DNA from: an uncultured Mycoplasmatota bacterium
GTDB taxonomy: Bacteria; Bacillota_I; Bacilli_A; Izemoplasmatales; Izemoplasmataceae
Length of the DNA stretch: 46,838 nt
Reading direction: 5' to 3'
NCBI GenBank assembly: GCA_913056275.1
Contig: CAJXLP010000006.1
Span: forward strand, 1 to 46,838
The notes beneath the pieces were generated by a model that worked only from the letters and a program-made list of their open reading frames with translations, did no database searches and had not been told where the DNA came from. Of this stretch, positions 10,027 to 18,637 are shown in pieces. The position numbers and the translations under genes are program-made. Within the stretch, counting starts at the first letter, position 1; every line of letters begins with the position of its first letter.

Positions 10027-10600
10027 ACCGATTACTCTGATTTCATATAATCGCCATAAATTTACCGAATATGTGCATCTGTTTAAACCACTCCCTTTAA
10101 AACTTGATCCGTTAGATCCCAGTTTTAAAGGGCTTTTACTAGAAGATGGTGACACTTTTACCGCCAACGCCATCCAAAAAGTCTCACAAATTCCTTTAGA
10201 CAACCAATTTGTCTTTGCCGAAGACTCGGGGCTCGTCATCCCCGCTTTAAACGGGGCACCGGGCATTTACTCAAGACGCTATTCAGGCATTGATGATGCC
10301 CATGCCAACAACCGCAAAGTCTTAAAAAACATGCAATCTGTGACGGATCGCAGTGCGTATTTCGTGGCCGTCATTGCTTTAAAAGATTTAGCCGGTGAAC
10401 TCCACTTATTTGAAGGCCGCTGTGACGGGTTTATTCACACGGAAGAAGTGGGAACCACGGGGCATGGCTATGACCCGATATTTATTCCGGTTGGGTATGC
10501 GAAGACGTTTGCTGAACTTGGTCTGGAAGAAAAATCACGCATTTCCCACCGCCATAAGGCGGCCAAAAAACTGATTGAGTACTTGAAGGTCCACGTATGA
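10016..10600 (+). CDS. rdgB: XTP/dITP (non-canonical purine NTP) pyrophosphatase, RdgB/HAM1 family
   Basis: 194 aa, family length. It hydrolyses ITP, dITP and XTP to the monophosphate plus PPi, keeping deaminated purines out of nucleic acids. The diagnostic segment FAEDSGLVIPALNGAPGIYSRR contains the catalytic DSGL, and the C-terminal GHGYDPIFIP and ISHRHKA motifs match the base-recognition region. The N-terminal motif is unusual (SYNRHKFTEY instead of the common TxNxxKxxE), but Asn, Lys and Glu are kept in register. Overlaps ktrA by 11 bases and the phosphoesterase by 4 (ATGA), so translation is coupled. Confidence 0.92.
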   Translation: MKNKPITLISYNRHKFTEYVHLFKPLPLKLDPLDPSFKGLLLEDGDTFTANAIQKVSQIPLDNQFVFAEDSGLVIPALNGAPGIYSRRYSGIDDAHANNRKVLKNMQSVTDRSAYFVAVIALKDLAGELHLFEGRCDGFIHTEEVGTTGHGYDPIFIPVGYAKTFAELGLEEKSRISHRHKAAKKLIEYLKVHV

Positions 10601-11103
10601 CAACGCTTTTAGTGGTCTCTGACGTCCACGGGTATATGGACCGTCTGCGGCATATTCAAACCATTGAAGCGGTTGATTACACCGTTTCATTAGGCGATTT
10701 AGAAGGCCCTGTAACCGCTTTAGGTGAGTCTGCACTCGTGATACACGGGAATGCCTTCAACGATCCGGGTGAGCCGTATTTAGTGCGCGAATTTGAACAC
10801 TTTCGGCTGCTTTTTACACACGGGCATTTAGCCCACGTAGAACGCGGGGACCACGGCCTTTTTCGTATGCTTCAAACGCATCGTGCTGATATCCTCATGC
10901 ACGGACACACGCACGCAGCACGATTGATCAAGGTTGAAGGGGGTAGGATCATTAACCCCGGGGCACTGTCCCAGTCACGGAGTACGTTTCCTGAAAGTTA
11001 TGGGATTTTAACGCTTGATGACTCAACCGCCACCTGGACGTTTAAAAATTTAACCGGTCAGGTCATTCACTCTGACACTTGGAAGAAAAGAGGCAGCTTA
11101 TGA
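10597..11103 (+). CDS. YfcE/MJ0936-type metallophosphoesterase
   Basis: 168 aa, compact calcineurin-like phosphoesterase. The metal-binding motifs are in order: SDVHG (DxH, residues 8-12), LGDLEG (GD), IHGNAF (GNxx, shortened from GNCD), THGH and HGHTH. In Bacillota this protein typically sits next to rdgB (ysnB beside ysnA in Bacillus), as here. Its substrate is not known with certainty; related enzymes act on small phosphodiesters in vitro. It overlaps rdgB at ATGA and the amylase start at ATGA, joining a housekeeping cassette to a starch enzyme. Confidence 0.87.
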   Translation: MTTLLVVSDVHGYMDRLRHIQTIEAVDYTVSLGDLEGPVTALGESALVIHGNAFNDPGEPYLVREFEHFRLLFTHGHLAHVERGDHGLFRMLQTHRADILMHGHTHAARLIKVEGGRIINPGALSQSRSTFPESYGILTLDDSTATWTFKNLTGQVIHSDTWKKRGSL

Positions 11104-12680
11104 AAAAAATCGGCAGTTTTATCCTCGCGTTACTGGCATTACTCACCCTTGCCGCGTGTCAAACTACAGACCCCCCTGCGTCCACTGAACCGGTCGGCGA
11201 CGCCCGGGTGCAGAACTATTATCAAGTGTTTGTCCGCAGTTTCGCCGACGGCAACGGCGATGGCATTGGAGATTTTGTTGGCTTGGAAAATTCACTCGAC
11301 TATTTCGTTGATTTAGGCATTGAAGCCTTATGGCTGATGCCGATTCATCCGAGTCCGTCTTACCATGGCTATGACGTGGATGATTATTATGATGTGCACC
11401 CTGAGTATGGCACCTTAGAAGAGTTTGAGTCTTTCTTAGCCGCCGCCGATGCCGCAAACATTGATGTCATCATCGATTTTGTGATCAACCATTCATCAAA
11501 TTCGCACCCGTGGTTTGACGCATTTTTAGCCGGGGAAGCGCCTTACGATGAGTACTACCGACGTATCCCAGGCTCTGACCCACGCACCTCAAATACGGGG
11601 GCATGGGGTCAAAATATGTGGCATTCAGCGGGTGAAAACACCTTTTATGCCGGTGTTTTTGGCGGCTACATGCCGGATTTGAATTGGTCCAACCCAGCCG
11701 TCGTTGACGAAATGGTCAACGTCGGAAAATATTGGTTAGATAAAGGGGTGGATGGATTTCGAATTGATGCTGCGATTCACTTATTCAGCGTCAATGAATT
11801 GCCAGAAGGCGTTTCCAGCATCGATGAAAGCTTGTTTCAGTTGGAATACTTCTCATATCAAATAAAGGCCCATCAAGACGATGCCTTTATCGTTGGTGAA
11901 GTGTGGGATGATGCGTCAATTTATCAAGCCTTTTACCCAGCCATTGATTCCGTCTTTCACTTTGACTATGGCAACGCCGTCGTGAATGCGGTCACTCAAG
12001 GATTTTCGCGCGATTACGTCGAACAAGTCATCCGTTGGCATGAAAATGCTCTGGAGCAATCAGAGACTGCCGTTCAAAGTCCTTTTTTAAGAAACCATGA
12101 CCAAAACCGGTTGGCGGGTCCATCCGAAGATAGTTATCCAAACATTGGCCCGGATTTGACCGGCTTGAAGTTGGCGGCTGAAATGTTACTGACCGTGCCC
12201 GGAAGTCCCTTTATATATTACGGCGATGAACTCGGCATGGGGGGCGCGAAAGCCGGTCAACCGCCGCTTTGGGATGCCACCGTCCGGACGCCTTTCTTGT
12301 GGAGTGATGACCGATTAACGACGTGGACGTTGGATGAGTACGACTATGTCGATGCCGCCAACCAAAATGTCCCGAGTGTGACCGCACAGATGGCGGATGA
12401 CGCGTCTTTGTATCAGACGTATAAAACTTTGTTGCACTTACGCATCGCAGAACCGGCTTTAAAATATGGGGATATGACCGCGTTTGAGGCCAATCACCCC
12501 GGGTTACAGGGCTTTTACCGAGCGTACGAAGATGACCGATTACTCGTCTTACACAATGTGTCTGATGAGCCTCAAAGCGTCGCATTGCCTGCCAACCATG
12601 AACGACTTTATGGCGCGATCGATGAGTCAATGATTCCAGCGCGTAGTACGCTTATTGTTCGGGTACTTCCGAGTGAATAA
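11100..12680 (+). CDS. Extracellular alpha-amylase lipoprotein, GH13
   Basis: 526 aa from ATG 11100. The start is chosen because it gives a perfect lipoprotein signal (MKKIGSFILALLALLTLAAC, lipobox LAAC) and has AAGAGG six bases upstream; an earlier in-frame start at 11079 would bury the signal. GH13 regions are all present: DFVINH (I), GFRIDA with the nucleophile Asp near residue 222 (II), GEVW with the acid/base Glu near 268 (III) and RNHDQN (IV). Mature protein is expected to be tethered outside the membrane and to cut alpha-1,4 bonds in starch or maltodextrins. Its start overlaps the stop of the phosphoesterase. Exact product pattern cannot be told. Confidence 0.9.
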   Translation: MKKIGSFILALLALLTLAACQTTDPPASTEPVGDARVQNYYQVFVRSFADGNGDGIGDFVGLENSLDYFVDLGIEALWLMPIHPSPSYHGYDVDDYYDVHPEYGTLEEFESFLAAADAANIDVIIDFVINHSSNSHPWFDAFLAGEAPYDEYYRRIPGSDPRTSNTGAWGQNMWHSAGENTFYAGVFGGYMPDLNWSNPAVVDEMVNVGKYWLDKGVDGFRIDAAIHLFSVNELPEGVSSIDESLFQLEYFSYQIKAHQDDAFIVGEVWDDASIYQAFYPAIDSVFHFDYGNAVVNAVTQGFSRDYVEQVIRWHENALEQSETAVQSPFLRNHDQNRLAGPSEDSYPNIGPDLTGLKLAAEMLLTVPGSPFIYYGDELGMGGAKAGQPPLWDATVRTPFLWSDDRLTTWTLDEYDYVDAANQNVPSVTAQMADDASLYQTYKTLLHLRIAEPALKYGDMTAFEANHPGLQGFYRAYEDDRLLVLHNVSDEPQSVALPANHERLYGAIDESMIPARSTLIVRVLPSE

Positions 12681-13488
12681 TTCGTTGATTCGTTTATTTA
12701 AAAAGGCGATCGCCTTCAGCCCAGATAGTTTTTTGTTATTTACCATTCCTTTAAGAAAATTCATCGCTTACTTTTTACTTTTAAACCTCATCATGTTTAT
12801 TCCCTTAACCTATTCCATTTTTGAGCTCGATTCCAGCATTCAAACACTCCTCGGCGTGCAATTGACCAGTGCCGAAGGGTTAAACCAACTGCCAGAGACC
12901 TGCGAAATTGTCAATGAACGCTTAATATGCGAAACAGATGAGACATTTATAGCGAGCTTTTCAGTCAATGACACGCCCATTCAAGTGATCATGAATGCCC
13001 CAGACAGTGTAAACGCTGACCCCTATCAACTCATCATGCGCGAAGACACCGCCGTGTTAAGACTGGCCGATGCCACTTTAGACATGGACTACCGAGGCTT
13101 TGGCTACACACCATTCAGTGATTTAAATGCACTTGATGATACCGCCACTTACACGACCTTGTTTGATGGGTTTTACGCCTCGCTCCGCCCGTTTTTAGCG
13201 CTCCCGCTTACCTTTATTTTTGTCGGAGGCTACATTTTGACGAACGTCATATTATTGCTGACACTGTCGGGCTTTGCCATGTTATTCAAATTAACCATCT
13301 ATGACTTACCGCGCTATCCAAATATGATTAAACTGTTTGTCTTGGCGTCAACAGTGCCAGGCATCATTAACCTCGTCATTGGCATGTTTGGCCTAAGTGC
13401 GTTTTCCAGTCTCGTATATAATTTCTTAACACCCTTTTTCGCTTTCCTTTTATACAAGCGAAAAGACCCAGAAATCGCCCCGTTGTAA
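12673..13488 (+). CDS. DUF1189-like membrane protein of maltodextrin clusters
   Basis: 271 aa from GTG 12673, which overlaps the amylase stop; a TTG at 12655 is an alternative start in the same frame. There is one hydrophobic helix near residues 32-55, then an extracytoplasmic domain of about 110 residues, then three to four helices in the C-terminal third, ending in YKRKDPEIAPL. Layout and position resemble DUF1189 proteins such as YvdJ of the Bacillus maltodextrin operon, from memory and not checked by search. Function unknown; proposed to be a transporter accessory. The downstream terminator ends this transcription unit. Confidence 0.6.
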   Translation: MNNSLIRLFKKAIAFSPDSFLLFTIPLRKFIAYFLLLNLIMFIPLTYSIFELDSSIQTLLGVQLTSAEGLNQLPETCEIVNERLICETDETFIASFSVNDTPIQVIMNAPDSVNADPYQLIMREDTAVLRLADATLDMDYRGFGYTPFSDLNALDDTATYTTLFDGFYASLRPFLALPLTFIFVGGYILTNVILLLTLSGFAMLFKLTIYDLPRYPNMIKLFVLASTVPGIINLVIGMFGLSAFSSLVYNFLTPFFAFLLYKRKDPEIAPL

Positions 13489-13493
13489 CGTTT

Positions 13494-13527
13494 AAAAGAA
13501 AGCCTTTGCAAGGTTTTCTTTTTTTCT
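13494..13527 (+). terminator. Rho-independent terminator after the DUF1189-like gene
   Basis: Stem AGAAAGCCTT (13497-13506) / AAGGTTTTCT (13510-13519) with one G-T pair and a TGC loop, followed by a T-rich tract. Confidence 0.85.
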
Positions 13528-13556
13528 TTGAAAGGCCTTCATGCACCGCTTTAATG

Positions 13557-13570
13557 TGTAACCGTTTCCA
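13557..13570 (+). promoter_or_regulatory. Upstream LacI-family/cre-like operator of the starch operon
   Basis: TGTAACCGTTTCCA agrees with the cre consensus TGWAARCGYTWNCW at 13 of 14 positions. It starts exactly 42 bases upstream of a second site, about four helical turns. Confidence 0.6.
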
Positions 13571-13598
13571 TGTTTACCCATTTGAGATGAAGGCCTTG

Positions 13599-13612
13599 TA
13601 AAAACGTTTACA
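13599..13612 (+). promoter_or_regulatory. LacI-family/cre-like operator over the -35 box
   Basis: TAAAAACGTTTACA matches TGWAARCGYTWNCW at 13 of 14 positions. Its last six bases are the promoter -35 box (13607-13612), so occupancy would block RNA polymerase. Whether CcpA, a MalR-type repressor or both bind is not decidable here. Confidence 0.65.
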
Positions 13613-13635
13613 TTTAATCATTGCTTTGATATATT
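13607..13635 (+). promoter_or_regulatory. Promoter of the starch-binding protein/malEFG operon
   Basis: TTTACA (13607-13612), 17-base spacer, TATATT (13630-13635); transcript start expected near 13642. Confidence 0.7.
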
Positions 13636-13685
13636 AAAAGTGTAAAAAACTCTATTCCATGAGTGAATTATTAAAGGAGGATTTG

Positions 13686-15239
13686 ATGAAAAAATTACTG
13701 CAGTTCTTCGCCGTCGCAACACTTGTATTTAGTGTATTTTCGACACTAAGTCCGGTGCTCGCAGACGGACACGAAGATGCTGAGGGACCAACGGATCGTC
13801 GTGTGATCGTCCATTACCATCGCTGGGACGGTGACTATGAGGGTCGCAATATGTGGACTTGGAATACGGGAACCAATGGATCTCAAGCCCCCGTACCGAT
13901 TGCAGGTACTGATGAATTTGGCGCATATTTCGAAGTCAATATCGACGATGATGCCAGTGACGCTATCGGATTAATCTTACGTTACGGCGATGCGTGGGGA
14001 AATGGTCAGAATGACCGTGATGGACTCATCCCTGCTGAGGGGGGCGACAAAGCAAACAAAGAAATCATTGTTAAGCAAGACGGTGAATTTGTTGGCTTTG
14101 ATGAAAATGGCATCAAACATGTGTTTGTCTATGAAGGGATGAATGAAGTTATTTATGAAGATCCCGCACATGGCCCCATGCGTGATGGATACGGTACACT
14201 TGCCGTTGTCTATTATGATCCCGCTGAATCCTATGAAGGTTGGGATATATGGACTTGGGAAACCGGAACCGGTGGATCGGCTCCTGTCGATGATGCAGGC
14301 GTGCCTTTCCAAGCAGCTTTAGATGTTGATGGCGGTGAAGTTGATCAAGAAATGTATCGAATTGCCTTTTTATCCATTGCTGACGATGCGTCTGATGAGA
14401 TTGGCTTTATTGTTCGGACGGCTGGATTTGCCGACAAACAATGGGAAGAAGATCTCTTCATCGATGTATCTGATATTAAAGGTTCAGGTTTAAAAACAGT
14501 CTTTTACATTGGCTTAGCCCCCGATTTTTATGACTCGTTTGAAGAATTTGACGCGTTGGCCAATGCGTTTGAAGTGGAAACCGGTCAACTCGAAGACTCT
14601 CGCTCACTCCTCTTGAACTTCAACAAACCCGTTCAAGTGGCAGAAGAAGTTGACAGTGTCTTAAACGATGTGTTTGACCCCAGTTGGTTTAGCGTTGTTG
14701 ATTCAGCAGGAAATGCCGTCGACATCGCCAACATCTCATATGAAAAAGGTGCGGAAACCGTCGCTGAATTCATGTTGATCTTTGATGAAGACCTCGACAA
14801 AACTGAAACGTACACGATGACCTATCAAAAAAATGAGGCAGACTTACCTGCTGAATTTGAATTTTCAGTCCCAAATACCGCACCAACCATTACTGTAATT
14901 GGTGCAACCGACGTTGAATTAGAGCTTGGTGATACGTATTCATTGCCAACCTTTAGAGCCACTGAAAACTTCTACGGCGCGAACATACCACTCTTCAATG
15001 CCCGCGTTAAAGAAGGCGCTGGCTACTTATCAACCCGAGAAGTAGGGACCTATGAAATCGTCTTAGAAGCCCATGACCGTTATGGCAATGTGGCTGAACA
15101 AACTATCACTGTCAGCGTGGTCGATCCATGTGAGGACTCTGCGACTGCCAGTGAAACCATCTTACCAATGACTCTCTTTGCAGGTTTACCGCTTATTGCG
15201 GGTGCCTACATTGCATTGCGTCGCAAGGAGGACAAATAA
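13686..15239 (+). CDS. Surface-anchored starch-binding protein (CBM41-type domains, no catalytic domain)
   Basis: 517 aa from ATG 13686, chosen for AAAGGAGG just upstream and a clean signal peptide (residues 1-26, cut after VLA). Two CBM41-like modules follow: about residues 38-135 (VHYHRWDGDYEGRNMWTW) and 169-275 (VVYYDPAESYEGWDIWTW), each with the aromatic WxW core of pullulanase-type starch-binding domains. Then comes a linker beta domain, an Ig-like domain near 401-484 (ITVIGATDVELELGDTY) and a C-terminal helix with basic tail (IALRRKEDK). No GH13 motif is present. First gene of the malEFG operon. Inferred role: to hold alpha-glucan at the membrane for the hydrolases and importer, in the manner of SusE/SusF but unrelated in fold. 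Confidence 0.82.
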   Translation: MKKLLQFFAVATLVFSVFSTLSPVLADGHEDAEGPTDRRVIVHYHRWDGDYEGRNMWTWNTGTNGSQAPVPIAGTDEFGAYFEVNIDDDASDAIGLILRYGDAWGNGQNDRDGLIPAEGGDKANKEIIVKQDGEFVGFDENGIKHVFVYEGMNEVIYEDPAHGPMRDGYGTLAVVYYDPAESYEGWDIWTWETGTGGSAPVDDAGVPFQAALDVDGGEVDQEMYRIAFLSIADDASDEIGFIVRTAGFADKQWEEDLFIDVSDIKGSGLKTVFYIGLAPDFYDSFEEFDALANAFEVETGQLEDSRSLLLNFNKPVQVAEEVDSVLNDVFDPSWFSVVDSAGNAVDIANISYEKGAETVAEFMLIFDEDLDKTETYTMTYQKNEADLPAEFEFSVPNTAPTITVIGATDVELELGDTYSLPTFRATENFYGANIPLFNARVKEGAGYLSTREVGTYEIVLEAHDRYGNVAEQTITVSVVDPCEDSATASETILPMTLFAGLPLIAGAYIALRRKEDK

Positions 15240-15240
15240 T

Positions 15241-16599
15241 ATGAAAAAATTAGGATTCTTGAGTGTCTTTTTCATCGCGACATTATCGGTGACGTTATTA
15301 CTCGCCGGCTGTGGCGGCGGTGAAGAAGCATGTGTGAACCGGGCTTCTGAAGGTGTGGTTTACAACTTTGACCAAGACTTCTCAGAAACGGTTGAGCTTC
15401 GTGTTTGGACCGATGATGAAGATTATTTCTTAGCCATTAAAGAAGCATTTGAAGACCAAAACCCAGACATCACGTTAAACTTTACTGAGGTTGGGAACGT
15501 CGATACACGCCAACGCTTAGAACTCTATTCAGGGTCTTCACAAGCAGCGGATGTTGTGTTATATCCCCATGACCATATTGGCGCAGCCTTACAATCTGGG
15601 CTACTCGCTTCGATTGAAGGAACCTTTGCGGAAGATCTGCGGACTAAAATGATTGATTCCGCATGGCAAACAGCGTCCGCATGTTACGATTTTTCCAACA
15701 ATGAAATCGAAGATTGCGACGATCCCGCGAGTCAAGGAACTCTCTTCGGAGCGCCTTTGATTGGTGAATCTGTGGCCTTGTTCTACAACAAAGCATTGCT
15801 TGAAGAACTCACTGGATCAAGCACACCTCCAGAACGTTTTGAAGACATTTTAGCGCAAGCACAAGAACCTGCCATGGCGGCTCATTTAGACGGCAACCCA
15901 ATCATTGGACTTGACGTTGGGAACGCCTATGACATGCAATTCTTGGCCACCTCGTTTGGCTTTGAATTATTTGGTGCAGAAGGTCTTGATGCGACCGCAT
16001 CGAACTTAGGGTCGCAAGAAATGATCGATGCACTTACATTCTTCAATCAAGAAGTGCGTCCTGCCCTCGGTAATTTACAAGCAGCTGATTTATCAGGCGA
16101 TGCCAACCGGACTCTCTTTGAAGAGGGAAAAATTCCTTACATCATCGATGGTCCATGGTCGATTTCCCGGTATGAAAATGCGGAAGTTGATTATGGCGTT
16201 GACGTGATTCCCTCCATTCGCGGTGAACAACCCACGTCATTCTCAGGTGTCATCATGGCATCTGTGTACCGTCAATCACCAAATCCTGACGCCGCTTTCC
16301 GTTTATTAGAATTCATGACATCAGTCGATGGCTTAGAAATTCTGTATGAACAAAAAGGCGTATTACCAGCTCTTAAAGATGTTAGCGTCGTCCCTGGCGT
16401 TGCCGATGATGAGAACCTTGCAGGAATCTCTGCACAGTTAAATTTCTCTCAACCGATGCCAATTATTCCTGAAATGGGATTCTTCTGGAGTAATGCAGGC
16501 AGTATGTATACCAATGCCTGGAACGGAATTGTATCCCCGGCAGAAGCGGCTGAAACAGCCGAAGACGGCTTTACCGCCCAATCTGGAATAGGTAACTAA
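15241..16599 (+). CDS. malE: Maltodextrin-binding lipoprotein of ABC importer (MalE type)
   Basis: 452 aa from ATG 15241. This start has AAGGAGG nine bases upstream and yields a lipoprotein signal with lipobox LLAGC; the frame extends further upstream but only into the previous gene. It is a family-1 solute-binding protein: hallmark segments ELRVWTDDEDYFLAIKEAF, FGAPLIGESVALFYNK and a C-terminal AWNGIVSPAEAAETA. Lipid-anchored outside the membrane, it delivers ligand to MalF/MalG. Maltodextrin specificity is inferred from the neighbours (starch-binding protein, four GH13 enzymes). A strong hairpin downstream probably lets it be expressed above the permeases. Confidence 0.88.
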   Translation: MKKLGFLSVFFIATLSVTLLLAGCGGGEEACVNRASEGVVYNFDQDFSETVELRVWTDDEDYFLAIKEAFEDQNPDITLNFTEVGNVDTRQRLELYSGSSQAADVVLYPHDHIGAALQSGLLASIEGTFAEDLRTKMIDSAWQTASACYDFSNNEIEDCDDPASQGTLFGAPLIGESVALFYNKALLEELTGSSTPPERFEDILAQAQEPAMAAHLDGNPIIGLDVGNAYDMQFLATSFGFELFGAEGLDATASNLGSQEMIDALTFFNQEVRPALGNLQAADLSGDANRTLFEEGKIPYIIDGPWSISRYENAEVDYGVDVIPSIRGEQPTSFSGVIMASVYRQSPNPDAAFRLLEFMTSVDGLEILYEQKGVLPALKDVSVVPGVADDENLAGISAQLNFSQPMPIIPEMGFFWSNAGSMYTNAWNGIVSPAEAAETAEDGFTAQSGIGN

Positions 16600-16612
16600 C
16601 TAGAATAAAGGT

Positions 16613-16643
16613 AAAGGCCATGGAAATCATGGCCTTTTCTTTA
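16613..16643 (+). terminator. Intercistronic hairpin between malE and malF (partial terminator)
   Basis: Ten-base stem AAAGGCCATG (16613-16622) / CATGGCCTTT (16628-16637) with loop GAAAT, followed by TCTTT. The weak T-tract suggests partial termination or 3'-end protection of the malE message. Confidence 0.7.
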
Positions 16644-16663
16644 CATATTAAGGACGTGATGCT

Positions 16664-18637
16664 ATGACATTCAAACCACTCATATTACTCAAAACCCTCG
16701 CATCATCACTTGTCTGGGGCACTGGACAATTTCTTAATAAACAATGGTTGAAAGGATTATTCTTTTTTAGTTTCTTTGCCATTCTCATTGGTATCGAATG
16801 GGGGACGGGGTCATACGGTGAACCCATTTCCTTATACGATCAAATGGCCGGTAATCCGATCACTGTTGAAACATCCAAAGGGTATGTGAATGATTATTAC
16901 TACAATTTATTAGACGGAAAGTATGAAGAGACCCGCCTTTTAGAATATGTGGCTGAACTCAATGGACTAACTTATAATGCTGAGTTAAATGTTTTTGCCG
17001 ATGACTCAGGCAATCCCGTTCAACCTGAAAGCAATCAAATTCAATTTAATGAAAATGATTTGTACACATTCTTGGCCGCTGAAATGACCCGCATTGATGC
17101 CTTGGAAGATTTTTCCACGAATGGCTTTGAGCCATTGCTTGAATACGACAGTTTTGAAGCTTTTCAAGCGACGCTTATCGGAGGGCTTGGTGGTCGGGAT
17201 AATTACACGACCGATGACTACAACAAGATGCTTGTACAGATTTTATTTCGCTATGACACCGATTTGTTTGATCGCTATGCCGATTTATTCACGAACCGCT
17301 TCCATGAAAACGGAGGCTTTTTCGTAAAAGGTGTGTGGGGCGTCATTACTTTAGGTGTGACCCCATCAAGAACGGTAACTGAGCATTATGATTTAAGTTT
17401 TTTCATCCCAGATGGTTTTTCCAGACGGGGTGTGGAGTTGCAAGGGAACTTCTCGCAACAACTCTTATTACGCGGGATCATCTCTAATTTACTGCTGATT
17501 TATTTTGTTGGGATTTACATTTGGAACGTACGTGACGCCTATAAAACATCGGTGCTTATCCAAGCGAATCAATCGGTTCGAAGTGAGAAGAAATATTTCC
17601 AAGATGTGTATGAGAATGCGTTTGAATACATCGTCTTAATGCCGGCCCTGTTTGTCATCACGTTTGTTTCGGTGATGCCGATCTTGTTTGGGATGCTCGT
17701 GGCGTTTACGAACTTTGATGCCCAACACATCCCGCCGAACAACCTCTTTACGTGGGTCGGATTTGAAAACTTCCGCGTCATATTCTCACTGTCTGAGCAA
17801 GGTGGCTTGCCGTTTGGGTCACAGTTCTTCCGCGTCTTTTCATGGACCCTCATTTGGGCGTTTGCTTCCACATTCACAGTATTCTTTGGCGGATTCGTTC
17901 AAGCGGTGGTCTTATCAAATAAACGCATTGTTTTTAGAAAAGCGTGGCGATCTTTACTGATTTTACCGTGGGCCATTCCGGCGTTGATTTCACAAATGAT
18001 TTTTAACGTCATGTTCCGTGATCGGGGCTGGGTCAACTCAGTCCTAGAGCGTGTAGGGGTCTATGATCGCTTATTCGAATGGGGCATGCTGGGCCGCTCT
18101 TACCAAGAAGCGGGAACAGGCTTGCAGCGCTTACTTTACTTCGGGGAAGATAACATTCAGTGGATTACCAACGAAGCCAATCCGTGGTTTGTTAGAATTT
18201 TTATCATCACGCTGAATATTTGGCTGGGTTTCCCGTTTTTCATGGCGTTAATGACGGGGGTTATGACAAGTATCGACCGCAGTTTGTATGAAGCGGCTGA
18301 AATTGATGGGGCCAATGGCTTCCAACAATTCCGGTTCATCACCATGCCGCTCGTCCTATTCGCAACAAGCCCCTTACTCATTATGACGTTTGCGCAAAAC
18401 TTTAATAACTTTGGAGTCATTTACTTCATCACCCAAGGGGGTCCCGGCGGCGACTTCACCACGGCGTTTGCCGGACAAACCGATATTTTGATTAGTTGGA
18501 TTTATAAACTCACCACCGATGCCAACGTGCGTTGGTATTCAATGGCCAGCGTATTCTCGCTGCTGATTTTCTTAATCATCGGAACGCTTTCGGCGTGGAA
18601 CTTCACGCGAACGCGCGCCTTTAAGGAGGAAACCTAA
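16664..18637 (+). CDS. malF: Maltodextrin ABC transporter permease MalF with large N-terminal extracytoplasmic domain
   Basis: 657 aa, longer than E. coli MalF (514). Helix 1 near residues 25-45 is followed by roughly 215 residues of extracytoplasmic sequence rich in acidic and aromatic residues, helix 2 near 266-288, a cytoplasmic linker, then the permease core from about residue 315. The EAA loop for ATPase contact is EAAEIDGANGFQQFRFITMP. The extracytoplasmic block could play the part of the MalF P2 loop, contacting the binding protein. RBS AAGGACGTGATGCT precedes the ATG. Overlaps malG by one base (TAATG). Confidence 0.9.
   Translation: MTFKPLILLKTLASSLVWGTGQFLNKQWLKGLFFFSFFAILIGIEWGTGSYGEPISLYDQMAGNPITVETSKGYVNDYYYNLLDGKYEETRLLEYVAELNGLTYNAELNVFADDSGNPVQPESNQIQFNENDLYTFLAAEMTRIDALEDFSTNGFEPLLEYDSFEAFQATLIGGLGGRDNYTTDDYNKMLVQILFRYDTDLFDRYADLFTNRFHENGGFFVKGVWGVITLGVTPSRTVTEHYDLSFFIPDGFSRRGVELQGNFSQQLLLRGIISNLLLIYFVGIYIWNVRDAYKTSVLIQANQSVRSEKKYFQDVYENAFEYIVLMPALFVITFVSVMPILFGMLVAFTNFDAQHIPPNNLFTWVGFENFRVIFSLSEQGGLPFGSQFFRVFSWTLIWAFASTFTVFFGGFVQAVVLSNKRIVFRKAWRSLLILPWAIPALISQMIFNVMFRDRGWVNSVLERVGVYDRLFEWGMLGRSYQEAGTGLQRLLYFGEDNIQWITNEANPWFVRIFIITLNIWLGFPFFMALMTGVMTSIDRSLYEAAEIDGANGFQQFRFITMPLVLFATSPLLIMTFAQNFNNFGVIYFITQGGPGGDFTTAFAGQTDILISWIYKLTTDANVRWYSMASVFSLLIFLIIGTLSAWNFTRTRAFKEET

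Noticed and set aside
12211-12630. 139-aa frame antisense to the amylase
   Set aside because: Rich in His, Arg and Ser in the way typical of antisense shadows, and overlaps conserved GH13 sequence.
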